From: Rhizobium sp. AQ_MP
GTDB lineage: Bacteria > Pseudomonadota > Alphaproteobacteria > Rhizobiales > Rhizobiaceae
Assembly (NCBI RefSeq): GCF_014237835.1
Contig: NZ_JACJVI010000001.1
Location: 1-64,000 of the forward strand
Reading direction: 5' to 3'
DNA: 64,000 nucleotides
Within the stretch, counting starts at the first letter, position 1. Each line of letters begins with the position of its first letter. A program made the translations under genes and the position numbers. The notes under the pieces were generated by a model. That model was given only the letters and a program-made list of their open reading frames with translations, was not told the origin of the DNA and made no database searches. Positions 18,465-27,670 of this stretch are shown piece after piece.

Positions 18465-20099
18465 ATGTCCGAACACGAACGCCGTTCTCCGCTTCTGCCC
18501 CTCCGCAACGAAGCCTATCGCCGGATCTGGCTTGCCAGCATCTCGTCCAATCTCGGCGGACTGATCCAGGGCGTCGGTGCTGCCTGGATGATGGCGTCGA
18601 TCTCGACCTCGGAAAACATGGTGGCCCTGGTCCAGGCCTCCAACACCGGCCCGATCATGCTCCTGTCGCTGATCGCCGGCGCGATTGCCGACAGCTTCGA
18701 CCGCCGCAAGGTCATGATCGCCGCCCAGCTTTTCATGATCACGGTCTCGGCCATTCTGACGTTGTTCGCTCTCCTGGATCTCATCACGCCCTGGGCGCTC
18801 CTCGCCTTCACCTTCCTGATCGGCTGCGGCACCGCGCTCAACAATCCCTCCTGGCAGGCCTCTGTCGGCGACATTGTGCCGCGTGCCGATCTGCCCGCAG
18901 CGGTGTCGCTCAACAGCATGGGCTTTAACATCACCCGCAGCGTCGGCCCGGCGATCGGCGGTGCCATTGTTGCTGCAGCAGGGGCGGCGGCTGCCTTCGC
19001 GGCCAACACGCTCTCCTATCTAGCCATCATCTACGCGCTCTTCCGCTGGCGCCCCGACATCCCGAAGAATACGTTGCCACGCGAGCAGCTCGGCTCGGCG
19101 ATCGCCGCCGGCCTGCGCTACGTCGCGATGTCGCCCAATCTCGGCAAGGTACTCTTCCGCGGCTTCGTCTTCGGGCTGACCGCAACCGCGATTCTCTCGT
19201 TGCTGCCGATCGTCGCCCGCGACCAGCTTCTGGGTGGCCCGCTCACCTTCGGCGGATTGCTCGGCGCCTTCGGCCTCGGCGCCATCTTCGGTGCCTTGGC
19301 CAACCAGCGTGCTCGTGAACTTCTGTCGAGCGAGGACATCGTCCGTGCAGCTTTTGCCGGGTTCGCGGTGGCAGCCGGTGTCACGGGCATCAGCACCTCT
19401 GTCTGGATCACGGCGCTAGCCTTGATGATCGCCGGCGCCTGCTGGGTCTTGGCACTCTCGCTGTTCAACACCGTCGTCCAGCTCTCCACCCCGCGCTGGG
19501 TCGTCGGCCGGGCACTCTCGCTCTATCAGACGGCCACCTTCGGCGGCATGGCGACCGGCAGCTGGCTCTGGGGCAGTGTGGCCGAGAACTACGGTTCCGG
19601 CCATGCGCTGGTGGCCTCGAGCCTCCTGATGATGGTTGGCGTCTTCATCGGCTTCTTTCTGCCGATGCCCGCCTTCGCCACGCTCGATCTCGATCCGCTC
19701 AATCGCTTCAACGAGCCGTCCCTGAAACTCGACATCCGCCCGCGCAGTGGCCCGATCGTCATCCATGTCGATTTCGAGATCAGGGATGAGGACGTTCCGG
19801 AATTTTTGACGATCATGGTCGAACGCCGCCGCATCCGCCTGCGCGACGGCGCACGCAACTGGACGCTGATGCGCGACCTGGAAAATCCTGACATCTGGAC
19901 GGAAACCTATCACGTGCCGACCTGGGTGGATTACGTCCGCCACAACCAGCGCCGCACCAAGGCCGATGCCGAGATCACCGATCGGCTGCTCGAACTGCAT
20001 CGTGGCGACCGGCCGCCCAAGGTGCACCGGATGATCGAGCGTCAGGCGATCCCGCCGGCCGATGACGTCTTCCATCAGCCGCATATCGACCACCACTGA
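18465..20099 (+). CDS. MFS transporter (EntS-like) with a C-terminal soluble domain
   Basis: The 544-residue protein has an MFS_3-type body of about 12 membrane segments (roughly residues 20-410), beginning MSEHERRSPLLPLRNEAYRRIWLASISSNLGGLIQGVGAAWMM, with the A-motif-like GAIADSFDRRK. After the last segment comes a polar domain of about 120 residues (IVIHVDFEIRDEDVPEFLTIMVERRRIRLRDGARNWTLMRDLENPD...WVDYVRHNQRRTKAD) that resembles an antibiotic-biosynthesis-monooxygenase (ABM-like) ferredoxin fold. The EntS branch exports siderophores, but the substrate here is unknown. It is divergent from rimP. Confidence 0.82.
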   Translation: MSEHERRSPLLPLRNEAYRRIWLASISSNLGGLIQGVGAAWMMASISTSENMVALVQASNTGPIMLLSLIAGAIADSFDRRKVMIAAQLFMITVSAILTLFALLDLITPWALLAFTFLIGCGTALNNPSWQASVGDIVPRADLPAAVSLNSMGFNITRSVGPAIGGAIVAAAGAAAAFAANTLSYLAIIYALFRWRPDIPKNTLPREQLGSAIAAGLRYVAMSPNLGKVLFRGFVFGLTATAILSLLPIVARDQLLGGPLTFGGLLGAFGLGAIFGALANQRARELLSSEDIVRAAFAGFAVAAGVTGISTSVWITALALMIAGACWVLALSLFNTVVQLSTPRWVVGRALSLYQTATFGGMATGSWLWGSVAENYGSGHALVASSLLMMVGVFIGFFLPMPAFATLDLDPLNRFNEPSLKLDIRPRSGPIVIHVDFEIRDEDVPEFLTIMVERRRIRLRDGARNWTLMRDLENPDIWTETYHVPTWVDYVRHNQRRTKADAEITDRLLELHRGDRPPKVHRMIERQAIPPADDVFHQPHIDHH

Positions 20100-20108
20100 G
20101 CCTGGGCG

Positions 20109-21371
20109 TCAGCGCAGTTTGGCCTTGAGATCCGCACTCGGATAGCAGGTGGGTTTCATCCCGTTCTTTGCCTGCCATTCGCCAAGCGACCGCCGCGTCT
20201 TGAAGCCGGGAAGACCATCGACCTTGCCGACATCGTAGCCTTGAGCAACGAGAGCCTGCTGCATGACCTGTACATCCGAACGCAGCATCTTGCCGACGTC
20301 GCCCCAGGCCGCTTTGAACGCGCCACCGCCGCTCGCGATCCGGTCAGCCAGATTGCCGATGAACAGCGCATAGAGGTCGGAGTTGTTGTATTCCTTGAGC
20401 ACATAGAAATTCGGCGTCACCAGGAATTCCGGACCATAGGTCCCCGCCGGCACCAGCATCATCGCCGGCTGCGAGGCCTCCGATGACGGGAAGGCCCGGC
20501 CCGAGATCCTTGTCAGCCCGGTGCTTGCCCAGGCGGAGACGGGCTTGGCTCTGTCAGGCCCCTCCTGCGCACAGGAAACGCCATCGGGAATGGTGATCTC
20601 GTAGCCCCAGTCGCGGCCCCGCTGCCAGCCGCTCTTCACCAGATAGTTGGCGATGGATGCAAGCGTATCCGGCACCGAGTTCCAGATGTCGCGCTTGCCG
20701 TCGCCGTCGAAATCGACGGCATATTTGAGGTAGCTTCCCGGCATGAATTGCGGCTGCCCGAGCGCGCCTGCCCAGGAGCCCATCAGCCGGTCGGCACTCA
20801 CATCCCCGCTTTCGACGATATGCAGCGCAGAGATCAGCTCCTGCTGGAACATTGGCTTGCGTGTCGACATGAAGGCTTTGGTCGCCAGCACGTCGATCGC
20901 CGAATGCGGTAGCTTCGCCCGGCCATAACCCGACTCGCGTCCCCATATCGCCACGATGATCGAGCCGGGAACGCCATAGGTCGCCTCGACCTTGCGCAGC
21001 GTCGACGCATGCTGGCTTGCAAGCGTTCGCCCGGTGGCGGCAAGGCCCTGCATGCGCTTCTCGTTGAAGTAGGAGGCCGGCGAGCTGAACTCCGCCTGGC
21101 TTTGTGTCCGCTCTTTCGGCGGCTCCGTGCCCGGGGGCACGAGATCGGGCAGGTCCCATTCCAGTTTGACGTTCTGCAAGGTCCTGTCGAAGGATTCTTT
21201 GCTGATCCCACCTTCCTGAGCCGCCCGCCAGAGGTCACCTGCAATCCATTGCCGGAACTGCGCCTCGACCGCGCTGCGCGAAACGGCGGAAGCAGGCGTG
21301 GCGAAACTTGCGGCGGTAACCAGAGAAACGGTGGTCAGCAGCCAGCGCAGCGGCTTTCGAAGTCGTGCCAT
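20109..21371 (-). CDS. Lytic murein transglycosylase, MltB/SLT_2 family, with PG-binding domain
   Basis: This periplasmic enzyme cleaves the MurNAc-GlcNAc bond to form 1,6-anhydroMurNAc. The 420-residue precursor has a signal peptide (LRWLLTTVSLVTAASFATPASA). It has the SLT_2 catalytic core with IIVAIWGRESGYGR (catalytic Glu), SWAGALGQPQFMPGSYLKYAVDFDGDGKRDIW and SIANYLVKSGW. A C-terminal peptidoglycan-binding domain (MQQALVAQGYDVGKVDGLPGFKTRRSLGEWQ) follows. ATG 21371 was chosen because it begins the signal peptide; a start at 21389 adds six residues. It is convergent with the MFS gene. Confidence 0.93.
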   Translation of the reverse strand: MARLRKPLRWLLTTVSLVTAASFATPASAVSRSAVEAQFRQWIAGDLWRAAQEGGISKESFDRTLQNVKLEWDLPDLVPPGTEPPKERTQSQAEFSSPASYFNEKRMQGLAATGRTLASQHASTLRKVEATYGVPGSIIVAIWGRESGYGRAKLPHSAIDVLATKAFMSTRKPMFQQELISALHIVESGDVSADRLMGSWAGALGQPQFMPGSYLKYAVDFDGDGKRDIWNSVPDTLASIANYLVKSGWQRGRDWGYEITIPDGVSCAQEGPDRAKPVSAWASTGLTRISGRAFPSSEASQPAMMLVPAGTYGPEFLVTPNFYVLKEYNNSDLYALFIGNLADRIASGGGAFKAAWGDVGKMLRSDVQVMQQALVAQGYDVGKVDGLPGFKTRRSLGEWQAKNGMKPTCYPSADLKAKLR

Positions 21372-21394
21372 CGATCTTTCCTCCCGCAAAACCG

Positions 21395-22000
21395 TCAGAT
21401 TGCAGTCCGGGCGCGAAGCGCCGCAGACAAGGTGCCCTCGTCGAGATAATCGAGCTCGCCGCCCACGGGCACGCCATGGGCGAGCCTCGTGATCTTCACG
21501 TCGAGCCCCGTCAGGTGGTCGGTTATATAGTGTGCTGTGGTCTGGCCCTCGACGGTGGCATTGACCGCGATGATGATCTCGCGGACCCCGCCTTTTGCCA
21601 CGCGATCGATCAGCCCCTTGATGTTGAGATCATCGGGCCCGATCCCGTCGAGCGGTGACAAGGTGCCGCCCAGCACGTGATAGGCGGCGTTCATGGCGCC
21701 CGCCCGCTCCAGCGCCCAGAGGTCGGAGACATCCTCGACCACGATGATCACGGACTGGTCGCGCTGCACATCGGTGCAGACGGTGCAGGGATCGATCGTA
21801 TCGACATTGCCGCAGCAGGAGCAGATCTTCACCTTGTCATAGGCCTCGCCCATGGCGTGGCCCAAGGGTCCGAGAAGCTGGTCCTTCTTCTTGATCAGAT
21901 GCAGCGCCGCGCGCCGTGCAGAGCGCGGTCCAAGCCCCGGCACCTTCGCCAGAAGCTGGATGAGTTTCTCGATTTCAGGGCCGGTGACTCGTTTTGCCAT
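21395..22000 (-). CDS. recR: Recombination mediator RecR
   Basis: RecR acts with RecF and RecO to load RecA at gaps. The 201 residues have the helix-hairpin-helix [18 protein letters not shown], the zinc finger C60-x2-C63...C72-x2-C75 ([16 protein letters not shown]), the TOPRIM segment [28 protein letters not shown] and a C-terminal Walker-B-like [22 protein letters not shown] 22000 gives the family start [14 protein letters not shown]. In related genomes recR sits beside ybaB and dnaX; here a MOSC gene and a hydrolase gene lie between recR and ybaB. Confidence 0.96.
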   Translation of the reverse strand: MAKRVTGPEIEKLIQLLAKVPGLGPRSARRAALHLIKKKDQLLGPLGHAMGEAYDKVKICSCCGNVDTIDPCTVCTDVQRDQSVIIVVEDVSDLWALERAGAMNAAYHVLGGTLSPLDGIGPDDLNIKGLIDRVAKGGVREIIIAVNATVEGQTTAHYITDHLTGLDVKITRLAHGVPVGGELDYLDEGTLSAALRARTAI

Positions 22001-22055
22001 GGCGGCGTTTCTAGCCCATATAGTCAAAGAACGGAATCGCCGAAGGGTGCGTCAA

Positions 22056-22676
22056 ATGAAAATCCTCGCCGTCTGCCTTGGTCGACCCGAGATCCTTCCG
22101 GGGAAGAAATACAAGACCGGCATCAACAAGCTCGCCATCCAGGGTCCGATCATGGTCGATACCGAAGGGCTCGTCGGCGACGCGATCCTCAACCGCAAGC
22201 ATCATGGTGGCGTCGATCAGGCCGTCTATATCGAGGGTTCCATCGATCTCGACTGGTGGCGGACCGAACTTGGGCGTGATCTGCCTCACGGGACATTCGG
22301 CGAGAACCTTGTGATCGAGGGCCTTGAAAGCGCCATGCTGGCCGCCGGCGATAGGCTGACCATCGGCGATGTCCTCTTGGAAATCACCTCCGCCCGCATT
22401 CCCTGCGCAACCTTCGCCGCCAAGATGGGCGATCCGACCTTCGTCAAGCGCTACACCCGCGCCGCCCGTCCGGGAGCCTATGCGCGGGTGCTGCAGGGTG
22501 GCATGGTCGAAGCCGGCCAATCCGTCGCGTTCGAGCCCTGGAGCGGCGACCGGGTGACGATGCGCGAGATGATGGCGACCTTCGGTCGCAAGCTGAGCGA
22601 AACCGATCGCGCCCGTTATCTGGCCGCTCCCGTCCACTACAAGGTCCGCGATGCGATCCGGGCCGGCGAGATGTAA
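22056..22676 (+). CDS. MOSC-domain protein (YiiM-like)
   Basis: The 206-residue protein is a MOSC domain with the conserved cysteine in SARIPCATFAAKMGDPTFVKRY, preceded by KHHGGVDQAVYIEG and GTFGENLVIEGL. MOSC proteins of this branch carry molybdenum cofactor and reduce N-hydroxylated compounds such as 6-hydroxylaminopurine; the physiological substrate is not certain. It is divergent from recR, with only 55 bases between the starts, and is followed by a hydrolase in the same direction. Confidence 0.88.
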   Translation: MKILAVCLGRPEILPGKKYKTGINKLAIQGPIMVDTEGLVGDAILNRKHHGGVDQAVYIEGSIDLDWWRTELGRDLPHGTFGENLVIEGLESAMLAAGDRLTIGDVLLEITSARIPCATFAAKMGDPTFVKRYTRAARPGAYARVLQGGMVEAGQSVAFEPWSGDRVTMREMMATFGRKLSETDRARYLAAPVHYKVRDAIRAGEM

Positions 22677-22756
22677 GCCTTCGCCAAAGGTCTTAAACTC
22701 GCCCGGCTTTACCCGACCCGCGCTTCTCGCCATCATGCCGCCCGCTTGGAGGAATG

Positions 22757-23647
22757 ATGGACCCGAGGAGAACAGAGCTGACCGCAGCCGACGGCGTGCG
22801 GCTGACCGGGCATTGGTGGCGGTCAGTTGAAGGGGCACCTGTCGCAACCGTCATCCTCAACCCGGCAACCGGTGTCCACGCCCGCTATTACCATCGCTAC
22901 GCCGCCTATCTCGCGGCGAATGGCTTTTGCGTCCTCACCTATGACTACCGCGGCATAGGCCTCTCCCGCCCCGAAAGCTTGCATGGCTCGACCTTCACCT
23001 GGCGGCAATGGGGCGAGCGGGATTTCGACACGGCCCTTCGCCATGCCTTGCAGGAAGACGAGACGGGACGCGTGCTCGTCGTCGGCCACAGCATCGGTGG
23101 CTTCCTGCCCGGCTATTCGCCGGCAATCGGGCGCATCTCGGCCATGCTTTCGGTCGGCGGCCAGTATGGCTACTGGGGGGACTATCGGCTGAACCGGCGC
23201 CTGCCGCTGTTCCTGAAATGGCACGTCGCCATGCCCGCAATGACATTTGCACTCGGGCATTTTCCGGGCAAGCGTCTGGGTTGGCTCGAGGACCTGCCAA
23301 AAGGGGTCGCCTATGGCTGGGGGCTGCAGCAGGGTAGGGCGGAACAGGGTCTGTCGCGCGAGGCTGCTGAAGTCATGCGCGACCGTTTCGCCACCGCAAG
23401 CGGCCCGATCCTCAGCGTCACCATGTCGGACGATGAGATCGCAACCCCGAAGGCGGTCAACCGGGCTATGCGCTATTACCGCCGATCGCCCGTGACAAAG
23501 GTGATGCTAGCGCCGGAGGACCTCGGCTTTGACCGGGTCGGCCATTTCGATCTCTTCCACGCCCGCCATCAGGATGGCTTCTGGCGCCAGAGCCTCGCGT
23601 TTCTGCGCGACGGAGAAAATCCTTGGGTTGATCGGGTCTATCGCTGA
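22757..23647 (+). CDS. Alpha/beta hydrolase (COG4757-type)
   Basis: The 296-residue protein is an alpha/beta hydrolase with the nucleophile elbow GHSIGGF (Ser about residue 114), an oxyanion region around LNPATGVHARYYHRYA, and YDYRGIGLS. A late histidine in RVGHFDLF completes a likely catalytic triad. The GHSIGGFLPGYSP text fits the COG4757 group of predicted hydrolases, whose substrates are unknown. The second of two ATGs (22757) has better spacing from GGAGG than the first at 22754. Confidence 0.82.
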   Translation: MDPRRTELTAADGVRLTGHWWRSVEGAPVATVILNPATGVHARYYHRYAAYLAANGFCVLTYDYRGIGLSRPESLHGSTFTWRQWGERDFDTALRHALQEDETGRVLVVGHSIGGFLPGYSPAIGRISAMLSVGGQYGYWGDYRLNRRLPLFLKWHVAMPAMTFALGHFPGKRLGWLEDLPKGVAYGWGLQQGRAEQGLSREAAEVMRDRFATASGPILSVTMSDDEIATPKAVNRAMRYYRRSPVTKVMLAPEDLGFDRVGHFDLFHARHQDGFWRQSLAFLRDGENPWVDRVYR

Positions 23648-23669
23648 CAGACCCGATCAACCGTCCTGA

Positions 23670-23993
23670 TCAGAACGGGAACTTCATGCCCGGCGGCAGC
23701 GGAATACCGGCGGTGAGTGCCGCCATCTTTTCCTGCGCCTGGGCTTCGCCCTTGTCCTTGGCGTCCTTGTGGGCCGCAACGATCAGGTCTTCGAGGATCT
23801 CGACTTCGTCTTCCTTGAAGAGCGAGGGATCGATCTTGATGCTGCGCATCTCGCCCTTGCCGGTAAGCACAACGGTGACGAGGCCGCCGCCGGACTTGCC
23901 CTCGATTTCGAGCGAGGCGATTTCCGCCTGCATCTTTTCCATCTTCGACTGCATTTCCTTGACCTTGCCCATCATGCCCATGATGTCGCGCAT
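23670..23993 (-). CDS. YbaB/EbfC-family nucleoid-associated protein
   Basis: The 107-residue protein begins [37 protein letters not shown], the coiled arm and glycine-rich part of the YbaB family, and ends with a [10 protein letters not shown] tail. YbaB proteins bind DNA as dimers. The gene lies 49 bases downstream of dnaX on the same strand, the usual order dnaX-ybaB. Confidence 0.95.
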   Translation of the reverse strand: MRDIMGMMGKVKEMQSKMEKMQAEIASLEIEGKSGGGLVTVVLTGKGEMRSIKIDPSLFKEDEVEILEDLIVAAHKDAKDKGEAQAQEKMAALTAGIPLPPGMKFPF

Positions 23994-24042
23994 CGTCGTC
24001 TCCTTGAAGTGTTGTCGTGTTCTGCGGGGAGGGTTCCAAACC

Positions 24043-25923
24043 CTAGAATTCGATGTCGTCGCCCGGCAGGATGTCGCCATCGGCGGATTCCGCCGCGGCC
24101 GGCGGTGCCGCAACGATATCGTCATCCTCGATGGCCGCCGCCTTGATCCTCACATCGGTGATCTTGGCGCCAGGAAAGCGCGCGAGGATCGCGGCAACAT
24201 CGGGATCCTGCCGTGCATCGAGAAGCCGTGCCTCGCGCGTCGATTTCTCCACCTCGACCAGCGTCGGTGCGCCCGCCTCGTTGGACAGCGTCACCCACCA
24301 GGTGATGCCCGTCCATTCGCTGAGCTTCATCTTCAGTTCGTTGACAATCGTTGGCGGGCACTGCGATTCGAGCCGGATTTCCAGCCGGCCCGGCTCGATC
24401 TTGACGAGATGCACGAATTGCCGCAGCTGCGCTCTGAGCACTGGCGCACGGTTCTTGGTGCAGAGATCGGCGATATCGTCGAGCGTTTCGACTCGCACAC
24501 CCGGGATCGGCGCTTCCTCGATTTTTGCTTCCCGTCGCTCCATCCCCTGAGGCAGGGCATCGCCGGCCGGCACGCTCTGCAGATGCGCAACGGGCTGGCT
24601 CATCGCCGGTCGCGGAGAGCTGTCCTGGGAAGGCTGGGAAACGGCCTGCACCCGCATCGCCATCGAAGCCCCGCCACCGCCACCATTCGGCCGCGGCGCA
24701 GACGGCGCGCGATCGCTGCCACCCTCGCTATTGGAAAGCTCGAGCAGGCGCCGCGCGGCATCTTCCGGTGAGGGCAGATGCGCGGCATGCGCCAGCCGGA
24801 TCAACACCATCTCGGCGGCACCCGCCGGTCGCGACGAGGCTTCTGCTTCCGGAATGCCCTTGAGCAGCATCTGCCACATCCGCGACAGTGTCGTCACCGC
24901 CACGCTATCGGCGAGTTCCGCACCCCTGGTCCGCTCGACTTCGGAGAGCGAAGGATCCTGTGCGGCAGAGGGAATGTATTTGAGCCGGGTCACCAGATGG
25001 GTGAAATCGGCGAGATCGGTCAGCACCACCGTCGGGTTGGCACCCGCCTCGTACTGGCTGCCGAATTCGGAAAGCGCAGCCGCGACATCACCGCGCACGA
25101 TATGCTCGAAGAGATCGACGATGCGGGCCCGGTCGGCAAGGCCCAGCATGGCGCGCACGGCGTCCGCATGCACGGCCCCGCCGCCATGGGCGATCGCCTG
25201 GTCGAGCAGCGAGAGACCGTCACGCGCCGAGCCTTCGGCGGCGCGCGCGATCATCGCCAGCGCATCTTCGTCAGCCTCGATGCCTTCCTTCGATGCGATC
25301 GTCGAGAACAGCCCGACAAGATCGCCGGCGCTGATCCGGCGCAGGTCGAAGCGCTGGCAGCGGGAGAGAACGGTGATCGGAACCTTACGGATTTCGGTCG
25401 TCGCAAAGATGAACTTCACATGCTCCGGCGGCTCTTCGAGCGTCTTCAGCAAGCCGTTGAAGGCCGCCGTCGACAGCATGTGCACTTCGTCGATGATATA
25501 GACCTTGTAGCGCGCCGAGACCGGACGGTAGCGCACCTGCTCGATGATTTCCCGGATATCGTCGATACCGGTATGCGAGGCGGCATCCATCTCGATCACG
25601 TCGACATGCCGGCCTTCCATGATCGCCTGGCAATGTTCGCCGGGGATACGAAGGTCGATCATCGGCTTGTCGATCTCAGCCGTCTTGTAGTTCAGCGCGC
25701 GCGCCAGAATGCGGGCCGTCGTCGTCTTGCCCACTCCGCGCACGCCGGTCAGCATATAGGCCTGGGCGATACGTCCGGTCTCGAACGCATTGGTCAGCGT
25801 TCGCACCATCGGCTCCTGGCCGACCATCAGGTCCGTGAAATCCTTGGGGCGATATTTGCGGGCGAGAACGCGGTAGCCGCCGGGGGCGGGCTTGGCCTCT
25901 GCAGTCGGCTCGAAATCGCTCAT
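24043..25923 (-). CDS. dnaX: DNA polymerase III subunit gamma/tau
   Basis: This is the clamp-loader ATPase. The 626 residues have Walker [10 protein letters not shown] (60-68), Walker B IIDEVHML, and sensor/arginine-finger text [13 protein letters not shown]. The C-terminal half is the tau extension, with low-complexity [10 protein letters not shown] in its middle and an acidic end ([12 protein letters not shown]). Only one cysteine (GEHCQAI) is present where E. coli has a four-cysteine zinc site. I believe this loss is common in alphaproteobacteria. ATG 25923 was chosen by the [10 protein letters not shown] family start; the SRP RNA gene lies just upstream. Confidence 0.96.
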   Translation of the reverse strand: MSDFEPTAEAKPAPGGYRVLARKYRPKDFTDLMVGQEPMVRTLTNAFETGRIAQAYMLTGVRGVGKTTTARILARALNYKTAEIDKPMIDLRIPGEHCQAIMEGRHVDVIEMDAASHTGIDDIREIIEQVRYRPVSARYKVYIIDEVHMLSTAAFNGLLKTLEEPPEHVKFIFATTEIRKVPITVLSRCQRFDLRRISAGDLVGLFSTIASKEGIEADEDALAMIARAAEGSARDGLSLLDQAIAHGGGAVHADAVRAMLGLADRARIVDLFEHIVRGDVAAALSEFGSQYEAGANPTVVLTDLADFTHLVTRLKYIPSAAQDPSLSEVERTRGAELADSVAVTTLSRMWQMLLKGIPEAEASSRPAGAAEMVLIRLAHAAHLPSPEDAARRLLELSNSEGGSDRAPSAPRPNGGGGGASMAMRVQAVSQPSQDSSPRPAMSQPVAHLQSVPAGDALPQGMERREAKIEEAPIPGVRVETLDDIADLCTKNRAPVLRAQLRQFVHLVKIEPGRLEIRLESQCPPTIVNELKMKLSEWTGITWWVTLSNEAGAPTLVEVEKSTREARLLDARQDPDVAAILARFPGAKITDVRIKAAAIEDDDIVAAPPAAAESADGDILPGDDIEF

Positions 25924-26002
25924 CGCGTTGCCAGCTTCCCCGTCGCCCGCAGCCGGGCATGGCACGGCCCATGTCGGAAACAGAGGCCGGAAATGAAGAT
26001 GA

Positions 26003-26101
26003 GGTGGGAGGCTGGCACGATGACCCGTGCCGCGCTCGTTAGGGCTGCTTCCTTCCGGACCTGACCCGGTTGGCGAGTGGCTCGTCCACCACCAACCTCC
26101 C
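26003..26101 (-). ncRNA. ffs: Signal recognition particle RNA (4.5S, small type)
   Basis: The minus strand contains the nearly universal SRP apical motif GGTCAGGTCCGGAAGGAAGC followed by AGCCCTAA, with a closing region GGGAGG (from 26101) pairing with CCTCCC near 26005-26010. Length is about 99 bases, as for the small bacterial SRP RNA. It binds Ffh and targets nascent membrane proteins to FtsY. It lies upstream of dnaX, the usual alphaproteobacterial and gammaproteobacterial neighbourhood. End positions are estimated from the closing helix. Confidence 0.92.
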
Positions 26102-26191
26102 GAGGAGACATATCGGCAATAACGTCGCCAAATGCAAGCCAAGCGCCAAAAAAACTGCTAGCGTGACAAAAAACCTGTCGGGAGAAACGCC

Positions 26192-26599
26192 GTGCCACCC
26201 TTTGTCCTCGATGAGCGCCTCGCAAGAGACAGCGAGTCGATCCTGAAGCTCGGTCTCTGCGATTTGAGGCTTGCGAAAGACAGCCGTTGGCCCTGGCTTG
26301 TCCTGGTGCCGCAACGTCCCGATGTCTCGGAGATCTTCGACCTGACCCCGCTCGATCAGGCTGTTCTGACCTTCGAGCAGGTGACGGTTGGCGCCGCGCT
26401 GAAGAAGGCAACCGGTGCCGAGAAGATCAACATCGCAGCGATTGGCAACATCGTGCGCCAGCTTCACGTGCATGTCGTCGCACGTTTCGAGAATGATCCC
26501 AACTGGCCAGGTCCTATCTGGGGCTTCGGCCAGCCAGTGCCTTATGATGAGCAGGCCTTTCAAGACATGAAGAACAGGATCCTCGAAGCATTCCAATGA
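26192..26599 (+). CDS. HIT-family protein (histidine-triad nucleotide hydrolase-like)
   Basis: The 135-residue protein contains QLHVHVVARFENDPNWPGPIWG, a histidine-triad motif of the HIT type with the third histidine position replaced (HVHVV), followed by the WPGP motif of the branch. HIT enzymes hydrolyse nucleotide phosphoramidates or dinucleoside polyphosphates. The start is GTG 26192 behind GGGAGAAACGCC. Its stop overlaps the start of nudC (ATGA at 26596-26599), so two nucleotide-hydrolase genes are coupled. Confidence 0.88.
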   Translation: MPPFVLDERLARDSESILKLGLCDLRLAKDSRWPWLVLVPQRPDVSEIFDLTPLDQAVLTFEQVTVGAALKKATGAEKINIAAIGNIVRQLHVHVVARFENDPNWPGPIWGFGQPVPYDEQAFQDMKNRILEAFQ

Positions 26600-27555
26600 A
26601 GAATTCCATTTTCCTTAATCGTGCTCCCCATCTTGAACCCAGCGAACTTACAGCCTTTTCCGGCAACAAGCTCGACCGTGACAGCGAACACCGCGACGAG
26701 TCTTCGCTGGAAAAGGCGCTGAAGGTCGAGGGCACCCATATCCTGGCCTTCTCCGGCACGCAGCTGGTCCTGAAGCATGACGGCCAGGTGCTCGATCCGC
26801 TGTTTGCCCCTTACGAGCTCGCGGATCTCCAGCCCAATTTCGATGATGCGATCCTTCTCGGCCACCAGCCATCGGGGGAGCCGCGTCTGGCGGTCCCCGT
26901 GCAGGTGCTACCCGAAGCGCTGGCAGCTCACTACAAGCCCGCCGATCCCCGCGCGCTGTTCCGCGACGCGCTTGTTGGCGACGAACTGCTGGGCGAAGTC
27001 GCCCAGGCGCTCAGCCTGCTGCGCTGGAATGCCGACAACCGTTTTTGTGGACGCTGCGGCGGCACCATGGAGATGCGCATCGGCGGCTACAAGCGGATCT
27101 GCTCCGCCTGCAGCCACGAGATCTTCCCGCGCACCGATCCGGTCGCCATCATGCTGATCGTCGACGAAAAACAGGATCGCTGCCTGATGGGCCGCAGCCC
27201 GCGCTTTCCGGCCGGCATGTATTCCTCCCTTGCCGGCTTCGTCGAGCCGGGCGAAACGATCGAAAACGCCGTCCGTCGTGAAACACGCGAGGAGTCGGGC
27301 ATCACCGTCGGTCGCGTCCGCTATCACGCCTCACAGCCCTGGCCGATGCCGCACCAGCTGATGATCGGCTGTTATGGGGAGGCGGCGGACTTCAACATCA
27401 CCTTCGACACGACGGAGTTAGAGGATTGCCGCTGGTTCACCCGCGCGGAGATCGGTCAAATGCTGTCGGAAGGTTCTGCCGATGGCAGGACGCTGCCGAT
27501 AAAAGGCACGATCGCCCGGCGGCTGATCGAAGACTGGTTCGAGTGGCGGCACTGA
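26596..27555 (+). CDS. nudC: NAD(H)/NAD-capped RNA pyrophosphatase NudC
   Basis: NudC cleaves NADH to NMNH and AMP and removes NAD caps from RNA. The 319 residues have a zinc ribbon FCGRCGGTMEMRIGGYKRICSACSHEIFPRTDPV, the Nudix box GFVEPGETIENAVRRETREESGI and the family-specific SQPWPMPHQLMIG. The ATG overlaps the HIT gene stop. It is followed by the rhizobial-type repeat at 27556-27654. Confidence 0.95.
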   Translation: MKNSIFLNRAPHLEPSELTAFSGNKLDRDSEHRDESSLEKALKVEGTHILAFSGTQLVLKHDGQVLDPLFAPYELADLQPNFDDAILLGHQPSGEPRLAVPVQVLPEALAAHYKPADPRALFRDALVGDELLGEVAQALSLLRWNADNRFCGRCGGTMEMRIGGYKRICSACSHEIFPRTDPVAIMLIVDEKQDRCLMGRSPRFPAGMYSSLAGFVEPGETIENAVRRETREESGITVGRVRYHASQPWPMPHQLMIGCYGEAADFNITFDTTELEDCRWFTRAEIGQMLSEGSADGRTLPIKGTIARRLIEDWFEWRH

Positions 27556-27654
27556 GCAATTCCAGCAAAAGTGCAAAGCGGTTTTGCGTCCGGAATTGCG
27601 TGGAAACAAACGGATAGAGCATTGAAGGCGCTCCTTTGCGCCGGACATGCTCTA
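27556..27654. repeat. Two-unit palindromic repeat (rhizobial intergenic type)
   Basis: Unit 1: GCAATTCC (27556-27563) pairs with GGAATTGC (27592-27599), with GCAAAA/TTTTGC inside. Unit 2: TAGAGCAT (27615-27622) pairs with ATGCTCTA (27647-27654), with GGCGC/GCGCC inside. I recall closely similar text (GCAAAAGTG...GCGGTTTTGCG...GGAATTGC) as a widespread intergenic element of Rhizobium and Agrobacterium. It fills the space between the convergent nudC and pheA genes and could act as a bidirectional transcription stop. Confidence 0.75.
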
Positions 27655-27670
27655 AGCCGCCACCGTTCCA

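Noticed and set aside
24043..25923. Programmed frameshift site for a short gamma form of dnaX
   Set aside because: I saw no A-AAA-AAG slippery heptamer with a following hairpin in the gene.
27556..27654. Repeats that could suggest a CRISPR array
   Set aside because: There are two different palindromes, not regularly spaced identical repeats, and no cas genes in the window.
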